Source: Sorghum bicolor (lineage: Eukaryota; Streptophyta; Magnoliopsida; Poales; Poaceae). Taken from it: a stretch of 64,000 bases of DNA. Numbering within the stretch: the stretch's first letter is position 1; every line of letters begins with the position of its first letter. Shown here piece by piece: positions 12,652 to 23,001 of this stretch. A program made the position numbers and the translations under genes. The notes under the pieces are model-generated. The model was not told the DNA's origin. It made no database searches and worked only from the letters and a program-made list of their open reading frames with translations. The stretch is from positions 3,583,997-3,647,996 of the forward strand of contig NC_012871.2 of the NCBI RefSeq assembly GCF_000003195.3. Reading direction: 5' to 3'.

Positions 12652-13200
12652 CATGCCTCATGGACTCCACATAGATGACCCTGATGTTGACGGCACACTC
12701 AACGGCGAGTGCAGGCAGCAGGAGGATGAGCAGGGTTGGGGCAGCCGACGATGTACCTTGTCCTCTCCCCGTGCTTGGCCACCCCGGGCACCATGGCATG
12801 AATGCCAGTGCTGTGGAACCGCAACATGGAGCTCTGCACACCTCATCACCAGCCAAACCTCCGTGCGGGCACCATTGGTAGCGTGCAGTGCCGTCATGCA
12901 TAGAGGGCGATGGGAGAGACCTGCTCCATGAGGACGTTGAGGCCCATGGACGTGGAGGCGACGTGGTGCATCTCACTAAGGGCCTATTCGTTTCTGAGTT
13001 CGAATGGCCTAGAACTGTTTGAGGCCTAGAACGTACCATTCGATATTTTGTACTAGACCAAAAATACTATTTTGAGTTGTTCCAGCTGAGAATGCTTAAG
13101 TGAATAGGCTCCTAATTGATTCTGTTTCCCTCTTCCAGAGTGTGCCTTCAAGATTGGGATGATGGAGATATATGAGAGCAAGAGGAAGAGGAAGAGTGCA
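12652..13200 (-). other. GC-richer unassigned segment, possible gene fragment
   Basis: About 330 bp of GC-rich DNA (12655-12979) has long open frames on both strands. On the minus strand several frames carry plausible amino-acid composition (for example STSMGLNVLMEQVSPIAL near 12920 and RYIVGCPNP near 12760), but no single frame runs through, as expected for a broken gene fragment. A Tourist MITE at 12980-13112 interrupts it. I do not recognise a family. Confidence 0.25.
12980..13112. mobile_element. Short Tourist-like MITE
   Basis: Ends GGGCCTATTC and GAATAGGCTCC with TAA on both sides (12977-12979, 13113-13115). The 133-bp body contains a near-palindrome around GGCCTAGAAC. Removal restores CATCTCACTAATTGATTC. 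Confidence 0.75.
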
Positions 13201-13837
13201 ATCCTCGCCGGCAAGGTGGAAGCCATGACTTTGTGGTGGTGCCGACGATGAAGATGCAGCCACTCGAGAGATCAGGAGTCTGGAGGCGACGAGGAGTCAC
13301 ATACGGGAAAGAGACTCGTTGATGTGGGATGGGATTGGATAACACCGGTTGGGGGAGCGGCGACGATGTATGGGCCTAGATATGATAGCACTGTGATCAA
13401 TTGCTTACCCACCCAACCAAACAGTAATTAAACAACGGGGTTCGAAAGCATTGTAAATGGGTGATGGACAAAAAAACAACAAACCAAAAATGTTGAAAAA
13501 AACAACAAACCAAACATGTTCTAATAAAGGGGACTTAAATGCATCCATTTCTTTACCTATAATATCACAAAGTTGTATACGTGACCGTCGCACAGAGGGT
13601 AGATGGCATGACACGGCTAGCCTACCCTCTCCCTCTAGGGCGTGTCTCCCTCTCACGTCCTTTGTCCCGCCTGCATCGTGCCCGCGCCCACAACTAGAGT
13701 TTTAGTGAGGAACTTGCTGGCGTAAGAGATAACGAGCTCACCAGCATCACGTAAGTTTTGCACCCTCTTCTTCTCCATCTCTGCCAGGTTGTGGGAATAG
13801 GCGGTTAGGGGCAGTGGAGGTGGTCGAGCTAGGTCGA
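13201..13837. other. Intergenic, no gene recognised
   Basis: Mixed-composition DNA with a short A-rich stretch near 13470-13510 and GC-richer sequence near 13600-13700. The longest open frames (under 85 residues) show no recognisable motif. Confidence 0.4.
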
Positions 13838-14950
13838 CACTATTAACAGAGGCAGATACAAAATCCAACCACAATGGTTAACGCCTGTGATTACCGGAGG
13901 CATGCATTTTTATTTACCGAGGCGAGCACTTTTGCCCACCAGAAAAAATTAATTTACGGAGGTGAATGTCTTAAGACAACTGCCTCCAAAAATAGTATAT
14001 TTTTGAAGGTGGTCGTATTAAGGTGTTTATCTCCGTAAATAGATTTTGGGAGGCGAACACACTATAAGGCCCGCCTCCAAAAAGGTCGAGGCCCAATAGG
14101 ACTAGCATGGCCCGATAGACATCATCTAATATAAATACAGACTCTAGGGTTTCTTCACTCCTCTCTCCCTGTCTTTAATGCCTCCCTTTCCCATCGAGCG
14201 CACCACGACCTCTCCGAGACCGAGCCACATCGCCTCGATCTCCTTCTCCACTCTGCCCTCTCTCTCTCTCCCTCTCCTTCTCCATTCCGGCCACCCTCGC
14301 CGTGTCCCTCTCCACTCCGGCCTTCCCTCTCCCTCTCCACTCTGGCCTTCCTCCCTCTCTCGGTGGCATGCAGAGCAAACCCCATCGGCAGCGGTAGCGC
14401 GGGGGCCGAGCGGCCACACCTACTTCTTTGTGCCTTTGCTCGTGTCCTGGCGGCTCCCAGGTGGCGGCGTTCGAAGGCCATGGCGTCGCTCGAAGGACGT
14501 GGCGGCGCAGGGAGCCCACGATAGCGCTAAGCGAGTGGCATAGAGCCACAATGGTGGTTGGAGGCCGCGGTGGTGCTAGGCGAGCGACGCTGTGGCGTTC
14601 GGCCCTCGACCCACGGTGTGGGGCCATGACGGCGGAGGGCCGTGGCCATGGATCTAGTGAGAGGAAGTGGAGGGGTAAGGCAACAGGCTCAATTCGATAG
14701 TGGATCCAACTAGGAGGAGCTCCTCGATAGATCCAGCGTGGATCCCCACAGTGGCAGATTTCGTGAGCTACGGTGGCGGCAGGCCTGTCCACATGTTTTT
14801 TTCTTTTTTTTTCCTGGTTGATTTATGGAGGCGGACAAAACAACCGCCACTGCTAAATCTTCATTAATCGCCTTTGATTGGAGGCGGTTGCAATGCCAGC
14901 CTCTAATTACTATTTTTTTGCCCGCCTCCATTAAAATTTCTATAGTAGTG
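13838..14950 (+). mobile_element. Non-autonomous CACTA element, copy 1
   Basis: Starts CACTATTAACAGAGG and ends CTATAGTAGTG, i.e. CACTACTATAG on the other strand. Flanks are CGA (left) and CAA (right), a two-of-three match for the 3-bp duplication. Subterminal GGAGGCGG/CCGCCTCC words repeat at both ends. The first 280 bp and last 130 bp are clearly related to the element at 46456-47680. The centre has a TATAAATA box at 14130-14137, a CT-rich leader and GC-rich DNA with open frames on both strands (up to 205 codons on the minus strand) that are not conserved in the sister copy, so I do not call them genes. Confidence 0.75.
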
Positions 14951-15187
14951 CAAGGTGAGAGCACCATGGCCGGAGATCACCGTCGTGAGAGGGGGAGATA
15001 GGGGAAGAAGGCAGCCAGCGTGGGTACGATAGGGTTCGCCGGAGCTCCGTGGTCGCTAGGATGGGCGGCTGGCTACTAATCTTTAGACCAATTCCGTGTT
15101 ACCTTGACTAGTTAGGTTAAACAATGAAGAGGGGTTAATTAGGTTAATCAATTGGAGTGATGAGACCCTGGCCCCTTTATATTCTTA

Positions 15188-15545
15188 GGGCACTCACAAT
15201 ACAGACTCTATCATACTCCCTCTGTCCCTTTATTTCTGTCGTTGTAGCTTCTGGGTAGGTTCATTAAAGATTCTCTGAATGTAGGCAGAGGAGCAGTCAT
15301 GGCAAATGTAAGAGATCTAGACATTCAAATCCTACTCTCCAGCGACAGTCAATGCGGGACGGAGGGAGTAGAGTCTAAGTTATTTATTACCTTGAACAAT
15401 GTGGACTTAGAGTCTAAATAAGACTTGGAGTCTTATTTTTTCTACCTCTTTTTTCAATAAATATGCTGTCATATCAGCAAAATACCACAAATAATATGTA
15501 ATTAATTATCTTGGGCTGTGATAGAATCTTGCATCGTAATTGACC
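15188..15545. mobile_element. MITE with GGGCACTCACAAT ends, copy 1
   Basis: Left end GGGCACTCACAATACAGACTC preceded by TTA; right end GCATCGTAATTGACC followed by TTA (15546-15548), a degenerate inverted match. The interior matches the copy at 17535-17741 (AGTCTAAATAAGACTTGGAG and neighbouring words). It is interrupted by a Stowaway at 15216-15368. Confidence 0.75.
15216..15368. mobile_element. Stowaway MITE nested in a Tourist-like MITE
   Basis: Ends CTCCCTCTGTCCC and GGGACGGAGGGAG, flanked by TA on both sides, which is the Stowaway/mariner signature. It lies inside the element starting at 15188 and is therefore younger. Length 153 bp. Confidence 0.85.
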
Positions 15546-15548
15546 TTA

Positions 15549-16745
15549 GGGCATGTACAACGCCATCTCTTCCTCCGTCTCTTCGTCACCATTTTTGCGA
15601 AAACACCCTCTTTTGGCTTGGAGACGGCTGCTCCGTCGCCTCACGAGGCGACGACGAAAGCCCGTGCTCCGAGGCCGGATCGCCGGACGAAGCAGCGTTG
15701 TAGGAGTCGTCTTCTCACCTCGACGTAGGATGCTGATCCCGTGCGGAATCTGGTATTTGCGCGCGTGGCAGAATGTTGCGCGCCTCAGCCGCCGCGAGTA
15801 GCCTGGTCGAGCTCCGTCGTGCCATGGCCTCCGCGCGGCTACCTCCGCCATGGCACGAGCTGCGCGTCGCGACCTCCGTCGCGGCTGTCGCCAGCCGCGC
15901 TGCAGGCTGCGTGCGGCGACCTCCGCCCTGCCGCCGCGAGAAGCGCGGGCCAGCTCCATCGCACCGCGCACGGGGGAGCTCCGGCCGGGCGGCCGTGAAC
16001 CGCGTAGGCGACCTTCGTCGCTTGTTCCTGGCCGCCGAGCTCACCCTGAGCAGGCCAGTGTCAGTCCCTGGGATTGTTTGTCCTATATATCAGTTATTGC
16101 AACTCGAGCACCCTTCTGGCAGAATTGATTTCAACACAGTTTCCTGAATTGGAAGTAGACTGGGCACAAGTAGGCAGAATTGATTTCAACACAGTTTGGA
16201 CATCGATGATTATTGCTTGCTGCTGCATCTACTTGTGTATACCACTCTAAACTTGTTTCAGTCTACACTCTGAAATTGTTACCAAACAAGTAAATTGCTT
16301 GCTGAAGGCTGTACTTCGGTAGTGCCTGGCGTGAGGAAGAGTAAAAGGATGTTCTGCTGGACTGTTGTAGCTTGGACGCTCACGTTTCATCTGATTTGGG
16401 CAAAAAAATGAAGAGCACTTCATCCTTTTTTTTTTTTGATAAGGATTCACTTCATCTTGGTTATACTGGAATAACCATAATCTTGAATCTGTGAAGTGGT
16501 GCATGGCTGTTTATTCCTGTGTGCCATACCAACTAGTTGAAGTGGTGCATGGCTGTTTATTCCATCGAAAGGCAACATATTAGTATACAAAGTGGTGGTC
16601 ATAGTTGATCCTGAGTACGTGCAAAGTATTAAATAGCTTGCAGACGACCTTCTGTCTATGGGTTGTATGATCTATCTTTTTAATTGTCTGTATGTTAGAT
16701 TCAAGGCTCTTGAAGACTACCCCTGTCATTGGGTTGTACATGCCC
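15549..16745. mobile_element. PIF/Harbinger-like element with GC-rich cargo
   Basis: Ends GGGCATGTACAACGCC and GGGTTGTACATGCCC are inverted repeats, with TTA on both sides (15546-15548, 16746-16748). The left half (about 15600-16070) is very GC-rich with long overlapping open frames on both strands; the right half is ordinary AT-rich DNA and contains two local duplications (GCAGAATTGATTTCAACACA near 16118 and 16173; GAAGTGGTGCATGGCTGTTT near 16494 and 16539). No transposase was recognised, so it is non-autonomous. The GC-rich part could be captured gene DNA. Confidence 0.7.
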
Positions 16746-16953
16746 TTATAGCACGGGACGAATTGGGACCAGGCCGTTAGATAATTGAATGGGCCCCCTG
16801 ATCAGGGCACTATTAATTAATGGGTTGTTGGAAAACATTACATTCCTGCATATGTGTAATAATGACAACAAAGTTCAATCAAAATGGTAGAAAAGATTCG
16901 AATGTGAAAAGTAATTAATAAGAAGCTCTAGCTCTCTGACCTGTGCTAACTAA
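16746..16953. other. Short intergenic spacer
   Basis: AT-rich, nothing recognised. Confidence 0.4.
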
Positions 16954-17196
16954 GCCCTTGTTTAGCTACACCCAAAATCTAAAAATTTTTTAGATTCTCT
17001 ATCACATCGAATCTTGCGGCACATGTACGAGGCATTAAATATAAATAAAAAATAACTAATTGCATAGTTTGCCTGTAATTTGCGAGATGAATCTTTTAAG
17101 CCTAATCAGTCTATGGTTGGATAATAATTGTCAAATACAAACAAAAGTACTACAGTAACTAAAAACTTTTCATCAAGGAACTAATTAAAAGAGGCC
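16954..17196. mobile_element. Tourist-like MITE (GGCCTTG family)
   Basis: Left end GCCCTTGTTTAGCTAC after TAA; right end AAAAGAGGCC followed by TAG. Internal family phrases are CATCACATCGAATCTTGCGG and CAAAAGTACTACAGTA. Confidence 0.75.
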
Positions 17197-17269
17197 TAGC
17201 TGCAAGCTACTCTTCTCCACTGGAAGCAATAATGTTTTACTACTTAATGCACATGATGTTTTCATATAT

Positions 17270-17534
17270 ATTGCCTCCTTCTATTAAAAAATACAGTTCT
17301 TACATTTTGAGAAGTCAACTTGTTTGAACTTAACTTAATTTATAGTAAAAATACAAACATTCATAATAAAGAAAATAAGTATCATTCGATTAGTTATAAA
17401 ATATATTTTCATAATTAATATATTTAGAGACATATATGTTAATCTTATTTACTATAAATTTGATTAAATATGAGCTAGTTTGACCGGCACGCGGTTCCCA
17501 CAAATGTATTCTTTCTAGAAAAAGGAGTTTCTAA
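17270..17534. mobile_element. Degenerate Stowaway-like element
   Basis: AT-rich body bounded by CCTCCTTCTATTAAAAAATAC at the left and GAAAAAGGAGT at the right, weakly inverted, with TTTACTATAAATTTGATTAAA-type words seen in grass Stowaways. Borders are uncertain. Confidence 0.4.
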
Positions 17535-17741
17535 GACCACTCACAATGCAGACTTTATCATAGAGTCTAAAGTTATTTATTACCTCGAACAATGTGGACT
17601 TAGAGTCTAAATAAGACTTAGAGTCTTATTTTTTTCTACCTCTTTCTTCAGTAAATATGCTGCCACATCATTAAAATACCATAAATAATATATAATTAAT
17701 TGTCTTGGACTCTGTGATAGAGTCTTACATTGTGAGTGCCC
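17535..17741. mobile_element. MITE with GGGCACTCACAAT ends, copy 2
   Basis: Ends GACCACTCACAATGCAGAC and ACATTGTGAGTGCCC, with TAA on both sides (17532-17534, 17742-17744). Uninterrupted sister of the element at 15188-15545, 207 bp. Confidence 0.85.
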
Positions 17742-18059
17742 TAAGCATTTTTTTCTTTGAGTCCCTGGTCCTATAAGTTATTCTGGCTTTTTAAAATACA
17801 TGGTTTTTGCTATGTCATGTCTACATGCATAATAAGAACTATGCATAAAAAAAGCACGAACGAATTTGAAACAAGCTAAAAGAAAAGAAAATATTATATT
17901 AACAGTGTACAGTATCAAGAAAGCATACGGCCGGTACAAGCATTTATCATGCAACAGGAGGCAAGAAAACAACAGGAATACAGGAACGACAACGCTGAGT
18001 AACGACAACACAACTTCAGTCTTCAGAGATGATACACAACCACAACTTGAGTCGTCGAG
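17742..18059 (-). other. ZF1 3' flank
   Basis: The part from about 17900 contains GTGTACAGTATCAAGAAAGC and CATGCAACAGGAGGC, related to DNA 3' of ZF2 (near 34000) and ZF3 (near 44080), so the 3' untranslated or downstream region was duplicated with the gene. No other gene seen. Confidence 0.5.
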
Positions 18060-18623
18060 CTAGAGCCTCAGCTCGAGGTCGGGCTCTTCCGTCGTCCCCT
18101 TGGAGATGGAGGCCTCCTCCTCCTCCGGCAGCGCCAGGGCACTCCTGGACCTGGTCCAGTTGAGCACGTCGACATCGACCACGCTGTCGCCGCGCTCCAG
18201 CTGGTGCCCCGCCGGCACATGCAGGCCGCTCCACCTCCCCATCTCCGAGCGCATCGCCGCGGCAGCCACAGCACATTGCGGCACCTCCCGAGACCTGCTG
18301 CCGCCGCGAGCGCGACCTGGGACCGCGACGCCAGCGCACTGCGGGGAGCCTGCCACGAATGTGGCGAGCGCGCTGGCGCCGGCTGCGCGCGCCTCGAGCT
18401 CGATCCCGGCGGCGTAGGCGCTGCCGTAGGGGTTCAAGTTGCCGACCACGCGCTCCTTCTTGTGCGCGTTCTGGTGCCCGCCCAGCGCCTGCGACTTGAG
18501 GAACGTCTTGTTGCAGAAGAGGCACGGGAACAGCCGGGCGCCGCCCTGCTTGCCATCGCCGCCGCCGCCGCCGCTTGCGTCGTCGGAAGAAGCAGGCAGA
18601 GCCGCGCCACGAGAAGACTCCAT
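18060..18623 (-). CDS. ZF1: single C2H2 (QALGGH) zinc-finger protein with C-terminal EAR motif
   Basis: Predicted nuclear transcription factor of 187 residues, single exon. A Gly/Ser-rich N-terminus leads into one C2H2 finger, [20 protein letters not shown], with zinc ligands Cys34, Cys37, His50 and His54, followed by NAHKKER. QALGGH is the plant-specific signature of the SUPERMAN/KNUCKLES/ZFP class. A middle motif DVDVLNWTR (about residues 149-157) is shared with ZF3 and ZF4. The C-terminus is EEPDLELRL, an LxLxL (EAR) motif of the type that recruits TOPLESS-family corepressors. The start at 18623 (MESS) matches the sister genes; an in-frame ATG nine bases earlier (18632) is possible. The sister genes' TATAAATA block is missing upstream. 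The function as a repressor is inferred from the motifs. Confidence 0.9.
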   Translation of the reverse strand: MESSRGAALPASSDDASGGGGGDGKQGGARLFPCLFCNKTFLKSQALGGHQNAHKKERVVGNLNPYGSAYAAGIELEARAAGASALATFVAGSPQCAGVAVPGRARGGSRSREVPQCAVAAAAMRSEMGRWSGLHVPAGHQLERGDSVVDVDVLNWTRSRSALALPEEEEASISKGTTEEPDLELRL

Positions 18624-18833
18624 CGTGGACATATACTATACAAGCATTCCGCTATATTGGGATGGAAATCTGCTGGTGCCAAAGTGGAGGGGGACAGAGA
18701 ATGACGCCGCCGGTGTACCAATGGAGCTAGTACAGTGCAGCACTCTACTTATGGAACATGTGGCTCTTACTACATTAGGATGGAATCCCGGGTTCCCACT
18801 TCCAAATGAATCGGGGACACCTGGCCTTGTTTA
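18624..18833 (-). promoter_or_regulatory. ZF1 upstream region, shortened relative to ZF3 and ZF4
   Basis: About 18650-18700 aligns by eye with the leaders of ZF3/ZF4 (ATATTGGGATGGAAATC; GGGACAGAGA at 18691-18700). The GGACAGAG word is about 70 bp from the ATG here but about 220 bp in ZF3, and the TATAAATA box that follows it in ZF3 has no counterpart. Beyond 18720 the sequence is unrelated and then becomes a MITE. Confidence 0.45.
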
Positions 18834-19074
18834 GGCCTTGTTTACTTCACCCCGATAACCAAAAAGTTTTCAAGATTCATCGTCACATCGAATCTTTCGG
18901 CACATGCATGAAGCATCAAATATAGACAAAAATAAAAACAAATTGCACAGTTTATCTGTAAATCACGAGACGAATCTTGATCTTAATTAGTTCATAATTG
19001 TACAATATTTGCCACAAACAAACGAAAGTGCAACAGTAGCAAAATCCAAAATCTTTTCGCATCTAAACAAGGCC
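18834..19074. mobile_element. Tourist-like MITE (GGCCTTG family) upstream of ZF1
   Basis: Ends GGCCTTGTTTACTTCACCCC and CTAAACAAGGCC; TTA on both sides (18831-18833, 19075-19077). It lies about 210 bp upstream of the ZF1 start codon. Confidence 0.85.
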
Positions 19075-19077
19075 TTA

Positions 19078-19878
19078 GTTCACAAAAATTCTTAATTTTT
19101 TTCAAAATTCTCCATCACATCACTACCAAAATATGACTCTTTGCCGAGTGTTAAATGGTTTGCCGAGTATTTTTTTTCCTGGCACTTGGTAAAAAAAGCT
19201 CTTTTCTGAGCGCTAACAAAACACTCGTCAACGAGGCTTCTTTGCCGAGTGTAAAAAGAAAAACACTCGACAAAGAAGCTCTTTGATGAGTATCTTTTTT
19301 AGCACTCGCAAAGAAGCCTCCTTGCCGAGTGTTTTTTTTACACTCATCAAAGAGTGTAAAAAAAACACTTGTCAAAGAAAATTTTAAATCAAATTTTGAA
19401 GCCTTAAACGATTTCAAATCAAACAGTTTTTAACTATAAAGTTGTATAACTTCTCAAGATCTACAATATTTATTTTGATCATTTCTTCATTTGACAAAGT
19501 CAAAATAATTTTTTCATAAATTTTACATCTCTCTCTTATAGTTTATTATAAAACTACAAAATAGATATATTGGATTTATGAAAAATATTAGAATCACCAT
19601 GTCAGATGAATAAATGATAAAACAACCAAAATAAACTCTGTAGATCTTGATAAGTTATGAAATTTTGTATTTAGCAACTTTTTCATTTGAGTTCATCTTG
19701 TCATGCAAAACTACGTCTTTAATTCGAATTGCAAGTTGTATAACTAATTGCATAATTTGCTTATAATTTACGAGACGAATCTTTTGAACCTAGTTAGTCC
19801 ATGATTAGACAATAATTATTAAATACAAACGAAATTGATACAGTAGTCAAATCCAAAATTCACCAACTAAACAAGGCC
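19078..19878. mobile_element. Tourist-like MITE carrying an inserted CACTA fragment
   Basis: The left part (to about 19132) and right part (from about 19737, ending AACTAAACAAGGCC) are MITE sequence. Between them about 600 bp begin CACTACCAAAATATGACTC and carry repeated TTTGCCGAGTG words on both strands, typical of a grass CACTA family. The middle of the MITE (the CGAATCTTGCGG region) is missing, so the insertion came with a deletion. The CACTA right end is not recognisable. Confidence 0.65.
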
Positions 19879-20227
19879 AGGGTCTGCGAGCGCAGTAGTG
19901 ATAGCGGTTTCTGAGTCATTGTTGATATGAAGTATGTGGAGAGGCACCATCCCTGCGTTGGGGGTCGTTTGCATAGTTGTGGCAAGCCATGCCCCTCGTG
20001 CCTGGTTACAAAAGCACACCGCAACCTAATTCTGACTAACCCTCCACTACTAATTAATTACAACACAAGTCGAATATAATACTTGGTACAAATAACTTAA
20101 ATATCCAATACATTCATAACAATAAGTTTGCAAAACTAAAAAAAAAAGGGCACATGCAAGGGAGAATGATGTTCGTGTGTCCTCTCACCGCAGGACGCAA
20201 TTAGGTAAGCTAGCTGGCCTATAATTA
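19879..20227. other. Intergenic, possible short exon-like fragment
   Basis: On the minus strand about 19880-20025 reads an open frame with CNQARGAWLATTMQTTPNA and HINNDSETAITTALA, coding-like but only about 50 residues and not recognised. The rest is AT-rich with nothing seen. Confidence 0.2.
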
Positions 20228-21030
20228 GAGCACCAGTTAGGCAATTAAAATTTGCCATTTGTTGGAGTTTGCTAAGTCCCTAAATTTTTTGTCAAAGGAA
20301 AAATAAGTTCATCTCCAAGTGTTTGGTATTTTTAACTTGGCATTTCTCAAAATAGTGGACGTAACTATTTTTGTCCGGGAATCTTCCATCTTCGCGGGAA
20401 ATTCTCTCGCGCGTCGCACGGGCGCTTTCTTTTTCGCGCGCAATTCCTTCGCTCGTCGCGCGCAATTCCTTCGCCCGTCGCCGCCAATTCTCGCGCGTCG
20501 CGCGGCCGTGTTCATCACGTAAGTCCACGTCGCCGCTTGGTCCAGGTCGTCGAGATCCGATCGAGGCAACAGTCCCAAGTAGCACCGCAGCATCCAGGTC
20601 CCAAGGCTTTCGCAAGGAGGGCTTCGAGATCGCCAAAAGAGGTCGCTGCTTGATCCAGGCCGGCGACATCTGCTCGAGGTAACCTTGTGTCGCTGCAAGA
20701 AAAGGAGGCGGCGATGGATCTCCTTCGTCCCCGCGCGAAGAAAGGAGGCGGCGCGTGGGGAAAGAAAAGAGTCACGCGCGGAGAGGAGTCGTCTTGCGGG
20801 AAACTACCGTGACGCGGGGAGTACGGGCACGACAAGGAGTCCATGATTCTCGGGATATCAAAATTGTCAAGTCATTGTGCCTATGCAAAAATGCCAAATT
20901 TGGTCCATCAAATGCCAAATTTGTCAAAATGCACAAGTCAAATGCAAAACTGTTGGAGAGCAATTTTTAAGATTTTTAGTAAATTTTAAGAATGCAAAGT
21001 CCAATTATATAATTGTTGGAGGTGTTCCTA
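20228..21030. other. Possible non-autonomous DNA transposon with GC-rich core
   Basis: An AT-rich left margin with GAGCACCAGTTAGGCAA and an AT-rich right margin ending GTTGGAGGTGTTCC bracket a GC-rich core (about 20390-20860) with repeated CGCGCAATTCCTTCGC words. The end match is weak. Open frames in the core overlap on both strands and are not supported as genes. Confidence 0.3.
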
Positions 21031-21082
21031 TTGATTAACACAACGCTAACCATACACTCGTGTATTATTGATCAATGAGGAT

Positions 21083-21650
21083 TTAGCGCTAGCTAATATG
21101 AAAACTCTGGCATGTCGACACGCGTCCCGCCCCCCGCTGCTGCCGCGAGACGCTAACATTTGATGTGTGGACCCTGACGCGGACGGCAGGAAGGAGACGG
21201 GACCGGACAACCCCTGCAATCAGTACGCCGGAAGACTAGAGGATCAGAGGTGTGGAAAAGATATCGAAATAGGTTTTTAAAAACTAATAAAAAAAATAAA
21301 TTATATAGCTCATCTGAAAACTGGAAGACAAATCTATTAAGCATAATTAATTTATCATTAGCACATATAGGTTACTGTAGCACCTAAAGCTAATTCTAAA
21401 CTAACTAGACTTAAAAGATTCGTCTCGTGATTTTCAACCAAACTGTGTAATTAGTTTATTTTTTATATATATTTAATGTTTCATGTATGTGTCCAAAGAT
21501 TCTATTTGATTGATGAAAATTTTTTGGACGGCGAGGAGGGCCAGGTGCCCAGGTGTGTGTCGCTGTTCCTTGTTCAATTCCTCCTGCTGCTAGCTGCGCC
21601 GACGACGACCCATCGCTAGCTCCCTATATCCCTGGCTGCACCGATTCTCG
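21083..21650. repeat. Conserved upstream block, unit A
   Basis: Contains CTCTGGCATGTCGACACG, CTGCTGCCGCGAGACGCTA and GACGCGGACGGCAGGAAGG (21176-21194), then CGCTGTTCCTTGTTCAATTCC near 21563. The same order occurs at 36000-36450, and parts at 48560-48810 and 58985-59240. An AT-rich MITE-like segment (about 21275-21530) splits this copy. No frame is conserved between copies, so it looks like non-coding DNA. A TATATAGAGGG word follows at about 21758. Confidence 0.6.
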
Positions 21651-22998
21651 TCGTTGGTTGGACACGCCATGCATTATTGTTGTTGTCGTACTCCAGATTC
21701 ACATCTGTGGTGTTGTGCTGATTTTGGTAGCACTATTTAGAGAAGGTTGTCGCGAGCATATATAGAGGGCCCCCAGCCCCTGCTGCTAGCTGGAGCCTCG
21801 ACGCACACGCCGCCCATTTCTCATTCCTGCTCAAAACAAACAAATTTGGTGTGTTACTGCACCTACGACTCAGATGCTTTTTCTTCTTTTCTGAAATAAA
21901 ATTTGGCCGACGCTTTCATCAGGACTCAAGTTTTTTAGCAAAGTTTCACCCGGACCACTGGGATTAATAGTAGCTCCAGCTTACCTTGTTGGTCCACAGC
22001 ACGTGCGCTCCCTTGGTGGCCATTGGCCAGAAAACGACATGGCATCACGTACTTAACAGGGACTTGATCAAGACTGATGTTTTCCATATATACTTTTCAT
22101 TGGCGAACCTTCTTTTATACATTTTTATATTTCATTTCAAAAAAGGCCAAGATCTTTGTCGCCATCTAGATTGCCAATAAGAGATAACCTTTCTTGCTCC
22201 AGAGTCATTAATTCATTACCGTTTCTCTTCTTATATAATATATTCTTCTCCTTCCTCCTCCCATACGTGAGGCGGTCATAGAAATCATATGAGCATATAT
22301 ACGAGGTGCGCACACTGAATCCATGCTAATAAAGATATGTGTCTTTTTTTAACAAATGAGAAGTCTTTATATATATGGTGATGAAAGATGGGATCAATAT
22401 ATTGACGTCAACTGACTCGTGCAATGTCAAGTGTGGGCACTCGATCTAATGTTAAGGTGGGCGCACATATTGCAGATGGAATATGGGTGGGTGGGTTGCT
22501 GTTCAGACGGAGGACAATAAGGCATGAGCCAATATATATGACTGCAATACTTCACGTGTTGTCTAGCTTGCACGTTGAATGTAAATGACCTGGGGACTGG
22601 GGGTACCACCGTCTAAACTTGGATCCACTATATGTATTTGGTGGACTACATACTCATATCCATAGAGTCTAAACTGTTAGGATCCACTCTATGCATTAAG
22701 TGGATCACAAACATTGAGTGGATCACACACATATTTACGCCAACCTCACTTACATTTTAGTACTCTCGCTTCAGGTTTGCTAATTAAAAGTATACTAAAA
22801 AACGACATGGCATCACTTAACAGGGACTCGTCTATTTTCCATATATTTGGTTCCTGTATGCTGATTTATTAGGCATGTGAGCATTGATCCAACTATCGTT
22901 TTTTGACATGGGTGACTGTGCATTTGATTCTCAAACTGAGGATATTTGTTGAATGCAACTATAATTAGTTTTGAACACATCACATTTGAATAATTCCT
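21651..22998. repeat. Spacer A, first part, paralogous to 40790-42661
   Basis: By eye GTAGCTCCAGCTTACCTTG and CCAGAAAACGACATGGCATC (near 21970-22045) match GTAGCTGCAGCTTACCTCG and CTAGAAAACGACATGCCATC (near 40803-41170). CTTTGTCGCCATCTAGATTG and several GGATCCACT-containing phrases also recur. No gene recognised. Confidence 0.6.
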
Positions 22999-23001
22999 TA
23001 A

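Noticed and set aside
12542..13039. 165-residue minus-strand frame as an intact gene
   Set aside because: It runs through CACTA subterminal repeats at one end and a Tourist MITE at the other, so it cannot be an original gene.
14155..14792. Minus-strand frames of 108-205 residues
   Set aside because: They fall in the GC-rich core of a CACTA element, run in several phases, and have no counterpart in the sister element.
15546..16147. Overlapping frames of 82-141 residues on both strands
   Set aside because: The GC-rich cargo of a PIF/Harbinger-like element opens many frames at once; no frame shows a recognisable domain.
18016..18834. Plus-strand frames up to 166 residues and a second minus-strand frame over ZF1
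   Set aside because: Shadows of the GC-rich zinc-finger coding frame; the finger and EAR motif are only in the 18060-18623 frame.
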